Of a DNA stretch of 64,000 nucleotides, positions 47,529 to 57,054 are shown piece by piece. Each line of letters starts with the position of its first letter. Positions within the stretch are counted from its first letter, which is position 1. The position numbers were made by a program, and so were the translations under genes. Under the pieces are notes generated by a model. That model was not told the origin of the DNA. It did no database searches and saw nothing but the letters and a program-made list of their open reading frames with translations. Source of the DNA: Streptomyces sp. TLI_053 (GTDB lineage: Bacteria > Actinomycetota > Actinomycetes > Streptomycetales > Streptomycetaceae); assembly GCF_900105395.1 (NCBI RefSeq), contig NZ_LT629775.1, positions 8,273,501 through 8,337,500 on the forward strand, in the 5' to 3' direction.

Positions 47529-49643
47529 CTACGCCCGGCGCGCCGTCCGCTGGTCGAGGTGCACCAGGACCCCGGTGCGGAAACGCTCGACGGCGGCGTC
47601 GACGCTCCGGATGAAGCCGCTCTCGGCGTTCCCCCGGGTGCTCCCCATGCCCTTGACCAGCGAGAGCCGGAAGCCGGTGATCCGCGCGGAGTCCTTGGGC
47701 AGCAGGTCGCCCGGCTCCGGCCGCAGCTTCTCCAGGGTGCCGCGCGGGCCCGCGGCGGCGCCGTCCGTGAGGGTCTCGATGTGCAGGTCGGCCGGCGCCT
47801 CGGCGAGCTGGCGGACCAGCCGCTTGGCCCAGCTGAGCGGGTAGCCCTGCTCCGGGGCCGGGATCTCGGCGGAGGTCCGCAGCTTCCCGACCCGCAGGTC
47901 CGCCGCGATAACGATGGTGCCGGGCGCGTCCTCGATCCTGATCTCCGCGTCCAGCCGCCCGTCCGCGCACAGCCGGTCGGCCAGCGCCGTTCGTCGGGCC
48001 CGGGCGTCCTCGCCGCGACGCGTGCGCTGGACCGGCAGCACCTTGACCCCGAGTTCGCCGCCGAGCTGGAGACAGACCTGGCGGACCAGCCGCTCCCAGC
48101 TCTCCACCACCAGGGTGGCGCGCTCGTCGCCCGCGGCGAGCGTCTCGTCGTCGATGCCCTTGCGGACGGGCACCCAGGCGGGGCCCATGTTCTGGAAGCC
48201 GTGGCAGCCGGAGTTGTCGTGCTGGAGGTAGTGCAGCAGTTCCTGGAGCAGCCAGGCGTGGGCGGGATTGCCGACGCCCTCGTGCCGGATCAGCATCTTC
48301 GCCTGGTACGCGACCTCGGCCCAGGACAGGTGGGCGAGCAGGACCTTGTGCTTGCGCCGACCGTCGATCTTGACCTGGACGAGCGGGCTGCCTTCGAGGG
48401 CGACGTCGTTGGAGAGGGTGATGACCGCCTCGTAGCCGCGCCGGGCGGCGATGTCCATGTAGTCCTGGACCTGCTCGGCCTTCAGCGGGTTGCCGTTGGT
48501 CTTGCTCTCGACCAGGGCGGTCCAGAGCCGTCCGGCGCGCTCGACGCGGATCACGCCGTCGGGCCGCTTGGGCGTCTCGCCGTGCGGGAGCGAGACCTCG
48601 GTGAAGGTCTCCATCCGGCCGGCCGGGGCGCCGAAGGCGGCGGTGAGCCGTCGGCCGAACTCCGGGACCTGGGCCATCACGGAGAGCAGGACGGAGGTGG
48701 CGCGGACCTCGCGCTCGCGGTCGCGGTTGAGCGCGGTGGCGGGGAAGAGGCGGGCGGTGTTCCAGGCGTCGTTCTCGGCGAGCGAGGGCTTGGCGGCCTT
48801 GGGGAGCGTCACCTTCTTCCGCGCCGTGCGCAGCCGCTTGGGCGCGGCCGAGGCGGAGTCGGCGGCGGTGGAGTCGGTCGCGGCGTCGGCGGCGGCCGGG
48901 GCGTTGCCGGCAACCGGACCGGGGGTCGTCGCCTGCGTCTCGGCGGTCGGGCCGGCCGTCGGGGCGGACAGGGCGCCCCCGGCCTCGGCCTCGGCGGCGA
49001 CCGCCGCCGCGCCCGAAGCCGGCACCGCTACCGCTGCCTCGTCCGCCCCGTCCACCGCGAGGCGCTCGGCCGCGGCCTCCTCGGCGGCGTCGTCCTCGAT
49101 CTCGATGCCGAAGTCCGTGGCCAGACCGGCGAGGCCGGTGTCGTAGCCCTGGCCGATGGCGCGGAACTTCCACTCCTGGTTGCGGCGGTAGATCTCGCCG
49201 AACACGAAGCCGCTCTCGGAGTCGGCGTCGGTGATGGAGAAGCCGAGCAGCCGCTCGCCGCCGAGGTCGGCGAGTTCGAGCCGGAGGTTGTCCAACTGTC
49301 CGAACGGCGCCCGCTGGTGCCGGCTGGCAGCGATGACCAGCCGCTCGATGCCGTCCGGGACGGCCGTGAGGTCGAGCTGGATGCGGTCCTCGGTGCCGAC
49401 CTCGGTGGGGCTCTGGCCGAGCAGTTGGACGCTGCCGTCCGCGGCGGTGGGGTTGTTGTAGAAGAAGAAGTCGGCGTTGTCGCGGACCTTGCCCTCGTCG
49501 GTCAGGAGGAGGACCGAGACGTCCGCGTCGCCGTCGCCGGACGGGCTGCTCCAGCCCAGGATCACGGTGACGGCGTCGACGCTCCCGTCACCCTCGCTCA
49601 GCGCGGCGAGTCCGACGTTGGCGCCCTTGACCATTTCCTGCAC
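47529..49643 (-). CDS. TerD domain fused to a PD-(D/E)XK-like domain
   Basis: 704 residues. N-terminal TerD domain (about 1-185): MVKGANVGLAAL, the Ca-binding region GDGDADVSVLLLTDEGKVRDNADFFFYNN, and FGEIYRRNQEWKFRAIGQGYDTGLAGLATDFGI. A long Ala/Glu/Thr linker (about 190-275) follows. The C-terminal part contains RPDGVIRVERAGRLWTALVESKTNGNPLKAEQVQDYM: the D-(x)n-E-x-K array of PD-(D/E)XK nucleases. Then a helical region and an alpha/beta tail. TerD proteins belong to the tellurite/stress 'Ter' network, which is often linked to nucleic-acid processing. GGGGGA precedes GTG 49643; ATG 49634 is close. Nuclease activity is inferred from the motif only. Confidence 0.82.
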   Translation of the reverse strand: MQEMVKGANVGLAALSEGDGSVDAVTVILGWSSPSGDGDADVSVLLLTDEGKVRDNADFFFYNNPTAADGSVQLLGQSPTEVGTEDRIQLDLTAVPDGIERLVIAASRHQRAPFGQLDNLRLELADLGGERLLGFSITDADSESGFVFGEIYRRNQEWKFRAIGQGYDTGLAGLATDFGIEIEDDAAEEAAAERLAVDGADEAAVAVPASGAAAVAAEAEAGGALSAPTAGPTAETQATTPGPVAGNAPAAADAATDSTAADSASAAPKRLRTARKKVTLPKAAKPSLAENDAWNTARLFPATALNRDREREVRATSVLLSVMAQVPEFGRRLTAAFGAPAGRMETFTEVSLPHGETPKRPDGVIRVERAGRLWTALVESKTNGNPLKAEQVQDYMDIAARRGYEAVITLSNDVALEGSPLVQVKIDGRRKHKVLLAHLSWAEVAYQAKMLIRHEGVGNPAHAWLLQELLHYLQHDNSGCHGFQNMGPAWVPVRKGIDDETLAAGDERATLVVESWERLVRQVCLQLGGELGVKVLPVQRTRRGEDARARRTALADRLCADGRLDAEIRIEDAPGTIVIAADLRVGKLRTSAEIPAPEQGYPLSWAKRLVRQLAEAPADLHIETLTDGAAAGPRGTLEKLRPEPGDLLPKDSARITGFRLSLVKGMGSTRGNAESGFIRSVDAAVERFRTGVLVHLDQRTARRA

Positions 49644-49830
49644 GGATGTCCCCCAGATGAGCAGGGCTGTGCCGTCGGCGTGGGCGCAGCCGCGAGTGGT
49701 GCCGTCGGTCTGTGCCCGGTCCGGCCAGCAGGGAGCCTAGCCGTTTGACCTGCTGGTGTGATCGGAATTCGAGCAGATTGTGTGCACGCAATCGGATCGT
49801 CACCTTCCGGGCACGGGTCGGCGGACGCGA

Positions 49831-49868
49831 CGCTGCCCCGGCGTCGGGGAGGTGACGCCGGGGCAGCG
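49831..49868 (-). terminator. 15-bp hairpin behind the secreted nuclease gene
   Basis: CGCTGCCCCGGCGTC (49831-49845) pairs exactly with 49854-49868 over an 8-nt loop, 25 bp past the nuclease stop. Confidence 0.75.
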
Positions 49869-49892
49869 GGGCGTGCGGGTGCGGGGAGCGCG

Positions 49893-52256
49893 TTACGGCA
49901 GCGGAATCCGGACCACCTGCGGGTCGTGGTCGCTCAGCTGGGTGGCGAACTCGCTGTTGAGGTGGACGATGTCGTAGCTGTAGGCGCGGGCCGCGAGGGC
50001 GGGGGAGATCAGGATGTGGTCGAGCACCTGGGAGTTGCCCTCGTAGACGTAGGTGTACCGCTCGGCGAGGGGGAGGGTGCGGGGGAGGTCGACCAGGGAG
50101 CCGCCGGCGGTGAGGAGGTCGGCGGTCTGCGAGAACTCGAAGTCGTTGAGGTCGCCGAGGACGATCACGGCGGCGTTCGGGTCGACGGCGAGGATCTGGT
50201 CGGTGAAGGACTTGACCGCGGTGGCCTGGGCGTGGCGCTGGGTCTCGGAGGGGCGGGCCGGCTGCTGGTAGCGGCCGAACAGGGGCTGGTCGCCGCCCTT
50301 GGAGTTGAAGTGGTTGGCGATCACGAACACCGGGCGGCCGTTCCAGCGGAACTCGCCGGCGAGCGGCTTGCGGCTGGCGTTGAAGGCGGTGTTGGTCGGG
50401 TCTATTCGGCCGGGGGAGTAGGCGAGGGAGGGGACCCCGCCGGTGTTGACCACGGAGTCGGCGGTGGTGGAGCCGGCACCCGGGCGGTCGGTGAAGCTCA
50501 GGCCCCGGTCGGTGCGGTAGAGGAACACCTGGCGGATGTTGCCGCCCGGCTGGCCGCCGTCCTGGTCGTTGACCGGGTTGAGCTGGCGGTAGGAGTAGGC
50601 CGGGCCGCCGGCCGCGGTGATCGCGGCGGTGAGCTTGGCCAGGGTCTGGTCGGCGGCGACCACGCCGTTGTCGGTGGCGCCGGAGTTGTCCTGGATCTCC
50701 TCCAGGGCGACCAGGTCGGGCGAGCGCAGGTTGGTGACCACGGCGGCGGCGAGGCCGTCGAACTTGGCCTGCGGGTCGCTCGGGGCGAGGTTCTCGACGT
50801 TGAAGGTCGCCGTGGACAGCTCGCCGGCCGCCGGTGCGGCGGTGGTCTCCGGGGCGAGGCCGCCGGGGAGAACGGTCGGGGTGGCGGTGACCAGCAGCTT
50901 GAAGTTGCCGAAGGAGTAGTCCAGGACGCCGACGGTGGCGCCGGAGAGGGTGTCACCGACGTTGGCGGCCGGGGTCGGCGCGAGCACGTCGTCCAGCAGG
51001 ACCCGCTCGGGGTTGCCGTCCGCGGCCTGCAGCAGGATGCCGCCGCGGGCGGTCCTGGTGGCGGAGCCCTGCGGGACGACCGGGATCTCGCCGACGGAAG
51101 CCCTCGGCCCGACCACGGCGGCGTTGTTCAGCTGGACCCGCATGCCCTCCAGCGACTCCCAGAAGTCCAGGCCGTCGGTGGCCGGCTGGAACCCGCCGGC
51201 GGTCTCGACGTCGCCCGTGGTGACGCTGGAGATCACCGCGGCCGGCGGCACCCGGCCACCGGAGCCGACCAGGGTGGCGGCGGGCAGTGCCGCGTTGTGG
51301 GCGAGCACGGTGGTGCTGGGCGAGGTGAGCTCGGTGACGGTCAGGTTGGTGGTGCCGCCGGTGCCGCCGGGGCGGTACTCGCTGACGGTGCCGCCGACCT
51401 GGACGGAGTCCCCGACCGCCACGCCGGGGGCGCTCGCCGTGTAGACGTAGACCGCCTCGCTGGTGGCCGGGTCGGTGTCGGGCTGCGGGTCCTGGAACCA
51501 GTAGCCGCTCGGGCCGACCGCGGTGACGACGCCGGGCACGCCGGTGACCGGCCGGCCCGCCAGCGGGGACGTGCGGGCCGCGCCCTGGATGTCGCGGATG
51601 CGGGTGCCGCCCGTCCCGCCGCCGGAGGTCGAGTTGCGCGGGGTGGGGGCGGTGACGGCGAAGTCGGCCGCGTTGTTGTCGGTGTCGGTGGCGCCGCCGC
51701 CGGCCCGTACCGCCGCGGTGGTGTTGGCGAGGTTCCCGGTGGGCGAGCCCTCGGCGGAGGAGGCGGTCGTGCCGTAGCCGACGAGGTCCTTGACCCCGGG
51801 CTGGCCGGCGCAGCCGGTGGCGCAGGTCAGCGCGGTGGAGTTGGTGACCAGCGCGACCTTCCCGGCGTTGGCGCCCATCGCGATGGTGCCGGTGGCGTCC
51901 GGCGTCGGGAGCGCGGCGCCGGCACCGGCCCCGGCGGCCTCCTGCACCAGGTAGTACTTGCCGGGGGCGACGGTGCCCGACAGGGTGGTCTTCGACCAGG
52001 AGGACCCGGCCGCCGAGGCGTACTGGACGGTCCAGCCGGTGAGGCTGACCGGGGTGGTGCCCCGGTTGTACAGCTCGACGAAGTCATTGGTGTACGGCGC
52101 GCCGGAGTTGCCGCCGCCCCCGTACACCTGACTGATGACGAGGTCCGGGGACACGGCCTGCGCGGTGCCGGCGGGCAGCGCGGTGAGCGCTGCGACGACG
52201 GTGGCGGCCGATGCCACCGCCAGTGCGCGGAGCCGGACTCGATCGGTTCGCCGCAT
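49893..52256 (-). CDS. Secreted ExeM/NucH-type nuclease with lamin-tail domain
   Basis: 787 residues. TCAGGAGGACGCCC precedes ATG 52256. Signal peptide (ALAVASAATVVAALTALPAGTAQA), then a lamin-tail domain (LVISQVYGGGGNSGAPYTNDFVELYNRG). A middle OB-like region (RIRDIQGAARTSPLAGRPVTGVPGVVTAV) is typical of ExeM relatives. An endonuclease/exonuclease/phosphatase domain covers about 480-787: TATFNVENL, DLVALEEIQDN, FVIANHFNSKGGD, VIVLGDLNDF and LSDHDPQV. Glu, Asp, Asn and His catalytic residues are all in place. It should degrade extracellular DNA, for nutrient recycling or biofilm dispersal. No LPxTG anchor is seen. Confidence 0.92.
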   Translation of the reverse strand: MRRTDRVRLRALAVASAATVVAALTALPAGTAQAVSPDLVISQVYGGGGNSGAPYTNDFVELYNRGTTPVSLTGWTVQYASAAGSSWSKTTLSGTVAPGKYYLVQEAAGAGAGAALPTPDATGTIAMGANAGKVALVTNSTALTCATGCAGQPGVKDLVGYGTTASSAEGSPTGNLANTTAAVRAGGGATDTDNNAADFAVTAPTPRNSTSGGGTGGTRIRDIQGAARTSPLAGRPVTGVPGVVTAVGPSGYWFQDPQPDTDPATSEAVYVYTASAPGVAVGDSVQVGGTVSEYRPGGTGGTTNLTVTELTSPSTTVLAHNAALPAATLVGSGGRVPPAAVISSVTTGDVETAGGFQPATDGLDFWESLEGMRVQLNNAAVVGPRASVGEIPVVPQGSATRTARGGILLQAADGNPERVLLDDVLAPTPAANVGDTLSGATVGVLDYSFGNFKLLVTATPTVLPGGLAPETTAAPAAGELSTATFNVENLAPSDPQAKFDGLAAAVVTNLRSPDLVALEEIQDNSGATDNGVVAADQTLAKLTAAITAAGGPAYSYRQLNPVNDQDGGQPGGNIRQVFLYRTDRGLSFTDRPGAGSTTADSVVNTGGVPSLAYSPGRIDPTNTAFNASRKPLAGEFRWNGRPVFVIANHFNSKGGDQPLFGRYQQPARPSETQRHAQATAVKSFTDQILAVDPNAAVIVLGDLNDFEFSQTADLLTAGGSLVDLPRTLPLAERYTYVYEGNSQVLDHILISPALAARAYSYDIVHLNSEFATQLSDHDPQVVRIPLP

Positions 52257-52487
52257 GGGCGTCCTCCTGACGGGCGTGCAGCAGTGGATGGGCGGGCGCT
52301 GTGTGTTCTACAGCGCCACCCATGCCGTACCGCGCGCTCCGGCGAACGACCAGGCGTCCAACGGAAGAACGTTTTCCCTGGCATGAACCGGACGAGGATC
52401 CGGACGCGTCGTGGGGGACGCGGGGCGGAAGGGGCGGCCGTCGGCCGCCCGGGTCAGTCGGCCGCCCCGGTCAGCCGTCCGTCAGGG

Positions 52488-52913
52488 TCAGTCGTCCGTC
52501 AGCGTCAGCCGGATGCCGATCGTGCCGCGCTCGCCGCGCCGCAGCCGGCTGCCGAGCACCGTGACGACGCCCACCAGCCCGTACTTCTGCCGCAGCAGCG
52601 TCCGGTAGGCGGCGGTGCGCTCGGGGCCGAGGATCTCGGCGGTCGCCGGGACGGACTCGCCGGTCGGGTTGCCCCGGACGTCGCAGGGGCCGACCAGCAC
52701 GTCCGGGCGGTTGCGGATCCGCTTGACCTTCCACGAGTCGGCGACGGTCCAGACGCCGAGCGCCTCCCCGTCGCGCACCACCCACACCGGCGTCGGCACG
52801 GCGGTGCCGTCCTTCTTGAAGGTGGTGACCAGCAGATAGCTGCCGGAGGAGAGGCTGACCAGGCGTTCGAGCCGTTCCTGCCGGTGCGGGTCGGGGTGGG
52901 GAGTGGCGCTCAT
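52488..52913 (-). CDS. PPOX-class F420-dependent oxidoreductase-like protein
   Basis: 141 residues. Split-barrel flavin/deazaflavin fold: SGSYLLVTTFKKDGTAVPTPVWVVRDGEALGVWT, then SWKVKRIRNRPDVLVGPCDVRGNPTGESV, and the tail RTLLRQKYGLVGVVTVLGSRLRRGERGTIGIRLT. This is the 'PPOX class F420-dependent enzyme' subfamily of mycobacteria and Streptomyces; most members have unknown substrates. It is distinct from the two PNPOx proteins in the dormancy island. Monocistronic, 165 bp from the divergent ccdA-like gene. Behind it lies a GGGCGGCC hairpin (about 52431-52450) that may end transcription. Confidence 0.87.
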   Translation of the reverse strand: MSATPHPDPHRQERLERLVSLSSGSYLLVTTFKKDGTAVPTPVWVVRDGEALGVWTVADSWKVKRIRNRPDVLVGPCDVRGNPTGESVPATAEILGPERTAAYRTLLRQKYGLVGVVTVLGSRLRRGERGTIGIRLTLTDD

Positions 52914-53078
52914 AGGGGGATTCTAGGGCTCGCCCGGCACGGACCCCCCGGGAGCAGGGCCGACTCCGCGCCGCCCCGGCCGGTGCCGAGCGCCGGAACG
53001 GCCTCTGCGAGGCTGGCCACGGGCGTTCGTCGCCGACGAACGCCCGGATCGGGTCGGGGGCGTCCGGGAAGGTGTCAC

Positions 53079-53882
53079 GTGCAGATGGAACCGGTCGCAA
53101 CGGCCGTCGACGGATCTCAGGCCGTTTTCACGGGGGCTCTGGTTCTGGCGATTCCGGTCGCCGCGCTGGCGGGGCTGCTCTCGTTCCTCTCGCCGTGCAT
53201 TCTTCCGCTGGTCCCGGGATATCTGTCCTACGTCACCGGATTCTCGGCGGCCGACCTTGCGGACGCCGGCGGGAGGAAGCGCGGACAGCTGGTCCTGGGG
53301 ACGGTTCTGTTCGTCCTCGGCTTCACCGCCGTGTTCGTTTCCGCCGGTGCGTTGTTCGGCTACTTCGGCAACACCTTGGTGGAGCACCGGCGTACGGTCG
53401 AGATCTCTTCCGGAGTGGTGACGATCCTGATGGGAATCGTGTTCTCCGGACTCTTCTCCGGAGTGCTGTCCGGGATCTCCGGGCGGGAGTTCCGCAGTCG
53501 GTACCGGCCGGCGGTCGGGCTGGCGGGGGCGCCGGTTCTCGGCATCGTCTTCGGTGTGGGGTGGACGCCGTGCATCGGGCCGACCGCGTCCGCCGTCCAG
53601 ACCCTGGCGCTCAGTGAGAGCGATCCGGCCCGGGGGGCCCTGCTGGGTTTCTTCTACTGCGCGGGGCTCGGGATCCCGTTCGTCGTGTCGGCCCTGGTCT
53701 TCCGGCGGGCGATGGGAACCTTCGGCTGGGTGAGGCGCCACCATCGCGGGGTCGTGCGGTTCGGCGGGGGAATGCTCGTGCTCGTCGGCGTGATGCTGCT
53801 GACGGGGGCGTGGGCGGATCTGGTGGACTTCCTGCGGGTCTGGGCCGCCGGTCATCTGCCGGACAGTCTCGTGGCCGTCTGA
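53079..53882 (+). CDS. ccdA: CcdA-type thiol-disulphide membrane transporter
   Basis: 267 residues with six hydrophobic helices. Conserved cysteines appear in FLSPCILPLVPGYLSYVTGFS (helix 1) and GVGWTPCIGPTASAVQ (helix 4), as in CcdA/DsbD beta. The family carries electrons from cytoplasmic thioredoxin to outside proteins for cytochrome c maturation or disulphide control. GAAGG eight bases upstream favours GTG 53079; ATG 53085 is next. No other ccs gene (resA, ccsA) is adjacent, so the partner is encoded elsewhere or this paralogue serves another thiol protein. Convergent with the carboxypeptidase gene, 20 bp apart. Confidence 0.9.
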   Translation: MQMEPVATAVDGSQAVFTGALVLAIPVAALAGLLSFLSPCILPLVPGYLSYVTGFSAADLADAGGRKRGQLVLGTVLFVLGFTAVFVSAGALFGYFGNTLVEHRRTVEISSGVVTILMGIVFSGLFSGVLSGISGREFRSRYRPAVGLAGAPVLGIVFGVGWTPCIGPTASAVQTLALSESDPARGALLGFFYCAGLGIPFVVSALVFRRAMGTFGWVRRHHRGVVRFGGGMLVLVGVMLLTGAWADLVDFLRVWAAGHLPDSLVAV

Positions 53883-53902
53883 CCGGTGGTGCCCGACGGG
53901 CC

Positions 53903-55459
53903 TCAGGAACGGCGGCCCCGGCGGGGTGTGGTGGTCGCGGTGAGGCGGGCGCGGGTGGAGCGGGCCAGGGAGCGGGCGCGGCGGGTGAGGCGGCGGCGGG
54001 TGGTGCCGCCGACCGCTGTGGCGCCGCCGACGGCGGTGGCGCCGCGGCGGTCGGGAGCGGCCGGTGCCGTCCCGGTGGGTACGGAGTACGCGATGTGCGG
54101 GGCGTAGTCCGGTCGCGGCGGGACCGGCAGGCCGCTGGGGAGTACGGGGAGCGCGGGGACCGCGGCGGGGTGCGGACGGCGGCGCGAGCGCACCCGGCCG
54201 GCGGCCCAGAGGGCCAGGGCGGTGCCGAGGGCGAGGGCCGTCCAGCCGGCCGGGCCGAGGGCGTGGTCGGCCTGCTGGATGGCGTGCGGCAGGACGCCGG
54301 TGGCCGGGGCCTCGGTGGCGGGGGCCGCGGACGCGCCGGGCGCGGCCTCCTCCTCGACCAGGCGTCCGACCGGTTCGACCTTGCCCGCGGCCGCGAATCC
54401 CCAGTCCAGCAGCGCGGCCGCCTCGTCGTAGACCTTGGCCTGCTGCTCCGGGTGCATCACCGTCACCAGCAGGGTGCGGCCGTCGCGTTCGGCCGCACCG
54501 GTGAAGGTGGCGCCCGCGTTGGTGGTGTAGCCGTTCTTCACCCCGATCAGGCCCGGGTACTTGCCCAGCAGGCGGTCGGTGTTGGCGATGTCGAACGCGG
54601 ACCGCTGCCCCGTCGCCTTGTCCACCGCGCCGGGGAAGCGGGCGGTGCGGGTCGCGCAGTAGCCGCGGAAGTCGGGGTTGCGCAGCCCGGCGCGGGCGAA
54701 CAGGGTGAGGTCGTAGGCCGAGGAGACCTGGCCGTCCTGGTCGTAGCCCTCGGGGGAGACCACCCGGGTGTCCTTCGCCTGGAGCGCGGTGGCCCGTTCC
54801 TGCATCTGGGAGACGGTGCGGGCCAGACCGCCGTTCATGTGGGACAGCACGTGCACGGCGTCGTTGCCGGAGGCGAGGAAGACGCCCCGCCAGAGGTCCT
54901 CGACCCGGTACGGCAGGTTCTCCTTGATGCCGACCAGGCTGCTGCCCGCGCCCAGCGCGGCCAGCTCGGCGGGAGTCACCTTGTGCTCCAGGCCGCGGTC
55001 GAACTTCGGCAGCACGGTGTCGGCGAACAGCATCTTGAGGGTGCTGGCGGGCGGCAGCGGGAGGTGGGCGTTGCGCGCGGCGAGCACCTCGCCGGTCGCG
55101 GCGTCGGCGATCAGCCAGGACCGCCCGGTGAGGGTGGCCGGCAGCTCGGGCGCCCCGGTCCGGGGGGCGACCTGGACGGCGGGCCGGCCCAGCCGCTCGC
55201 CGCCGACCACGGCGGCCGCGTCCTGCGCGGCCCCGGCCCCGGCCCCGGAACCGGAACCGGAAGCGGCAGTGGCTCCGGCAGTGGCTCCGGCCGCCGCCGG
55301 GGGCGCGGAGGGAGACGCCGAGGACGCGGCGGGCGACGGCGAAGGGGCCGAGAAGGCGACGGGCGCGCCGGCCGCGAGGACCAGGACGGCGACGGCACCG
55401 GCCGCCGCCGGTCTCCCGGCCCGGGCGCGCCTGCTGACGTGGGGTGACCTCTGCTGCAC
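53903..55459 (-). CDS. dacC: D-alanyl-D-alanine carboxypeptidase (PBP5-like, peptidase S11)
   Basis: About 518 residues. Signal/anchor near the N-terminus (GAVAVLVLAAGAPVAFSA), a Ser/Pro/Ala-rich spacer, then the S11 catalytic domain. Active motifs are PPASTLKMLF (SxxK), FLASGNDAV (SxN) and GVKNGYTTNAGATF (KNG in place of KTG). The domain ends with a VMHPEQQAKVYDEAAALLDWGF element. A C-terminal membrane helix (GPAGWTALALGTALALWAAG) and a basic cytoplasmic tail follow. It trims the terminal D-Ala of peptidoglycan stem peptides and sets cross-linking. GTG 55459 is used; no good ribosome site is visible, so the N-terminus is uncertain. Confidence 0.9.
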   Translation of the reverse strand: MQQRSPHVSRRARAGRPAAAGAVAVLVLAAGAPVAFSAPSPSPAASSASPSAPPAAAGATAGATAASGSGSGAGAGAAQDAAAVVGGERLGRPAVQVAPRTGAPELPATLTGRSWLIADAATGEVLAARNAHLPLPPASTLKMLFADTVLPKFDRGLEHKVTPAELAALGAGSSLVGIKENLPYRVEDLWRGVFLASGNDAVHVLSHMNGGLARTVSQMQERATALQAKDTRVVSPEGYDQDGQVSSAYDLTLFARAGLRNPDFRGYCATRTARFPGAVDKATGQRSAFDIANTDRLLGKYPGLIGVKNGYTTNAGATFTGAAERDGRTLLVTVMHPEQQAKVYDEAAALLDWGFAAAGKVEPVGRLVEEEAAPGASAAPATEAPATGVLPHAIQQADHALGPAGWTALALGTALALWAAGRVRSRRRPHPAAVPALPVLPSGLPVPPRPDYAPHIAYSVPTGTAPAAPDRRGATAVGGATAVGGTTRRRLTRRARSLARSTRARLTATTTPRRGRRS

Positions 55460-55703
55460 ACCGCGAACGTACCCGGACGGCCGCCGCCCCGCCCTGCCCG
55501 CTGCTCCGTCCGGGCCTCCCGCCCGGCGCGGCGTCCTGGTACGGTGCGGCCCATGTCCTTCCTCCGTGCGTAGCAGGCCCGACGCGACCGCGCCCCGACC
55601 GATCAGGGTCCGCGCGGTCCTCCGGTGTCCCCGTACGCACCTCCGGTGCCGCCCGCCGTGATCCTCCCGGCCCGCGGACCGGACCTCCCTGAGGACGTCC
55701 ACC

Positions 55704-57044
55704 GTGCCTTCCACCGTTTCCGCGCCTCCGCGCGGCCCGTCCGCACGCCCCGGCTACCGCGCCGTGCTCGGCGCCCCGCACGCCGGCCGCACCTTCGCCG
55801 CCGCGCTGCTCGGCCGCCTCTCCTACGGGGTGGTTCCGCTCGCCCTGCTGCTCACCGTCCGCGAGGCCACCGGCTCCTTCTCCGCGGCCGGCGCGGCGAT
55901 GGCCCTGTTCGCGCTCGCCAGTGTGCTCCTCTCACCGGTCCGGGCCGGTCTGGTCGACCGCCACGGTCCCCGGCGGGTGCTGCCGCCGATGGCCGTGCTG
56001 TACGGCGCGTTGCTGCTCGCCGTGGTCGCGGCCACCGCCCGGCCGGGTGCCGCTCCGGCGGCGGTCGGCGCGCTCGTCGTCGCGGCGGGCGCCTGCACAC
56101 CGCCGCTGGGTCCGGTGATGCGGACGTTCTGGCGGCGGCTCCTTCCCGACCCGGTGCTGCTGCGCCGGGCGTTCAGCCTGGACGGCGTCGCGGAGGAACT
56201 GCTCTTCGTCACCGGTCCGTTGCTGGTCGGTCTGCTGCTTCCGGTCGTCGGTCCCGGTGGTGCGGTGGCCGTGGGTGCGGGGCTGCTGCTCGCCGGGGCC
56301 CTGCTGCTGGCCGCCTCCCCGGTGGCGGCGGCCGGAGCGGTCGCACCGGCCGCACCGGACGCACCGGACGCGCCGGGCGGGACGGACGGGACGGACGGTG
56401 GCCGCGGTGCCGCGCCCGCAGCGCCCGTCCGCCGCCGCCGGACACCGCTCGGCGGCGGACGGGCGCTGCGCGCCGCCGTGCTCGCCTCCGCGGTGACCGG
56501 GCTGGCGCTGGGCGCCCTGGACCTCATGGTGCTCGCCTTCGCCGAGGACCGCGGGCGGCCCGAGGCGGTCGGCTGGATCCTGGCCGCACTGTCCGCCGGC
56601 AGCGCCGTCGGCGGCCTCGGGCTGGGCGCACTGGACCGGCCGGTGCCGAACGCCGTCCGGCTGCCGCTGTTCACCGCCGGCCTCGGCCTGGCCCTGGCCG
56701 GCGCCGGGCTCGCACCCGGCCCGGTCCTGCTCGGCGCGGCCGTCGGCGTCGCCGGGTTCTTCGTCTCGCCCGCCCTCACCACCTCCTACCTGGTCGCGGA
56801 CGAGGCGGTCGCCCCGGAGGCCGGGACCAGGGCCGGCGCCTGGGTGAACACCGCCTTCAACGCCGGTTCGGCCGTCGGCGGCGCGGGCGCGGGCCTGCTG
56901 GTCGGACACCTGCCGCTGCCGCTCTGCTTCGCGCTGGCCGCCGCCCCGGCACTGGCCGCCGTGCCCGTGCTGCTGCGGATGCGCGACTTTGGTGGGCCCC
57001 GGTCGCGCCGAAAGTCGGATCCGGTCGGCGGCCCGGCTGCCTAA
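55704..57044 (+). CDS. MFS transporter, function unknown
   Basis: 446 residues, about 12 membrane helices. GAGGAC precedes GTG 55704. MFS landmarks: PVRAGLVDRHGPRRVLPPMAVLYGALL (loop 2-3) and a long Ala/Pro/Asp-rich central loop (APAAPDAPDAPGGTDGTDGG). A second-half match is LVADEAVAPEAGTRAGAWVNTAFNAGSAVGGAGAGLLVGH. It belongs to a common Streptomyces type with no assigned substrate. Located between divergent or unrelated genes; the short gap to the next small gene (10 bp) suggests co-transcription with it. Confidence 0.85.
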   Translation: MPSTVSAPPRGPSARPGYRAVLGAPHAGRTFAAALLGRLSYGVVPLALLLTVREATGSFSAAGAAMALFALASVLLSPVRAGLVDRHGPRRVLPPMAVLYGALLLAVVAATARPGAAPAAVGALVVAAGACTPPLGPVMRTFWRRLLPDPVLLRRAFSLDGVAEELLFVTGPLLVGLLLPVVGPGGAVAVGAGLLLAGALLLAASPVAAAGAVAPAAPDAPDAPGGTDGTDGGRGAAPAAPVRRRRTPLGGGRALRAAVLASAVTGLALGALDLMVLAFAEDRGRPEAVGWILAALSAGSAVGGLGLGALDRPVPNAVRLPLFTAGLGLALAGAGLAPGPVLLGAAVGVAGFFVSPALTTSYLVADEAVAPEAGTRAGAWVNTAFNAGSAVGGAGAGLLVGHLPLPLCFALAAAPALAAVPVLLRMRDFGGPRSRRKSDPVGGPAA

Positions 57045-57054
57045 CGTCGGAACC

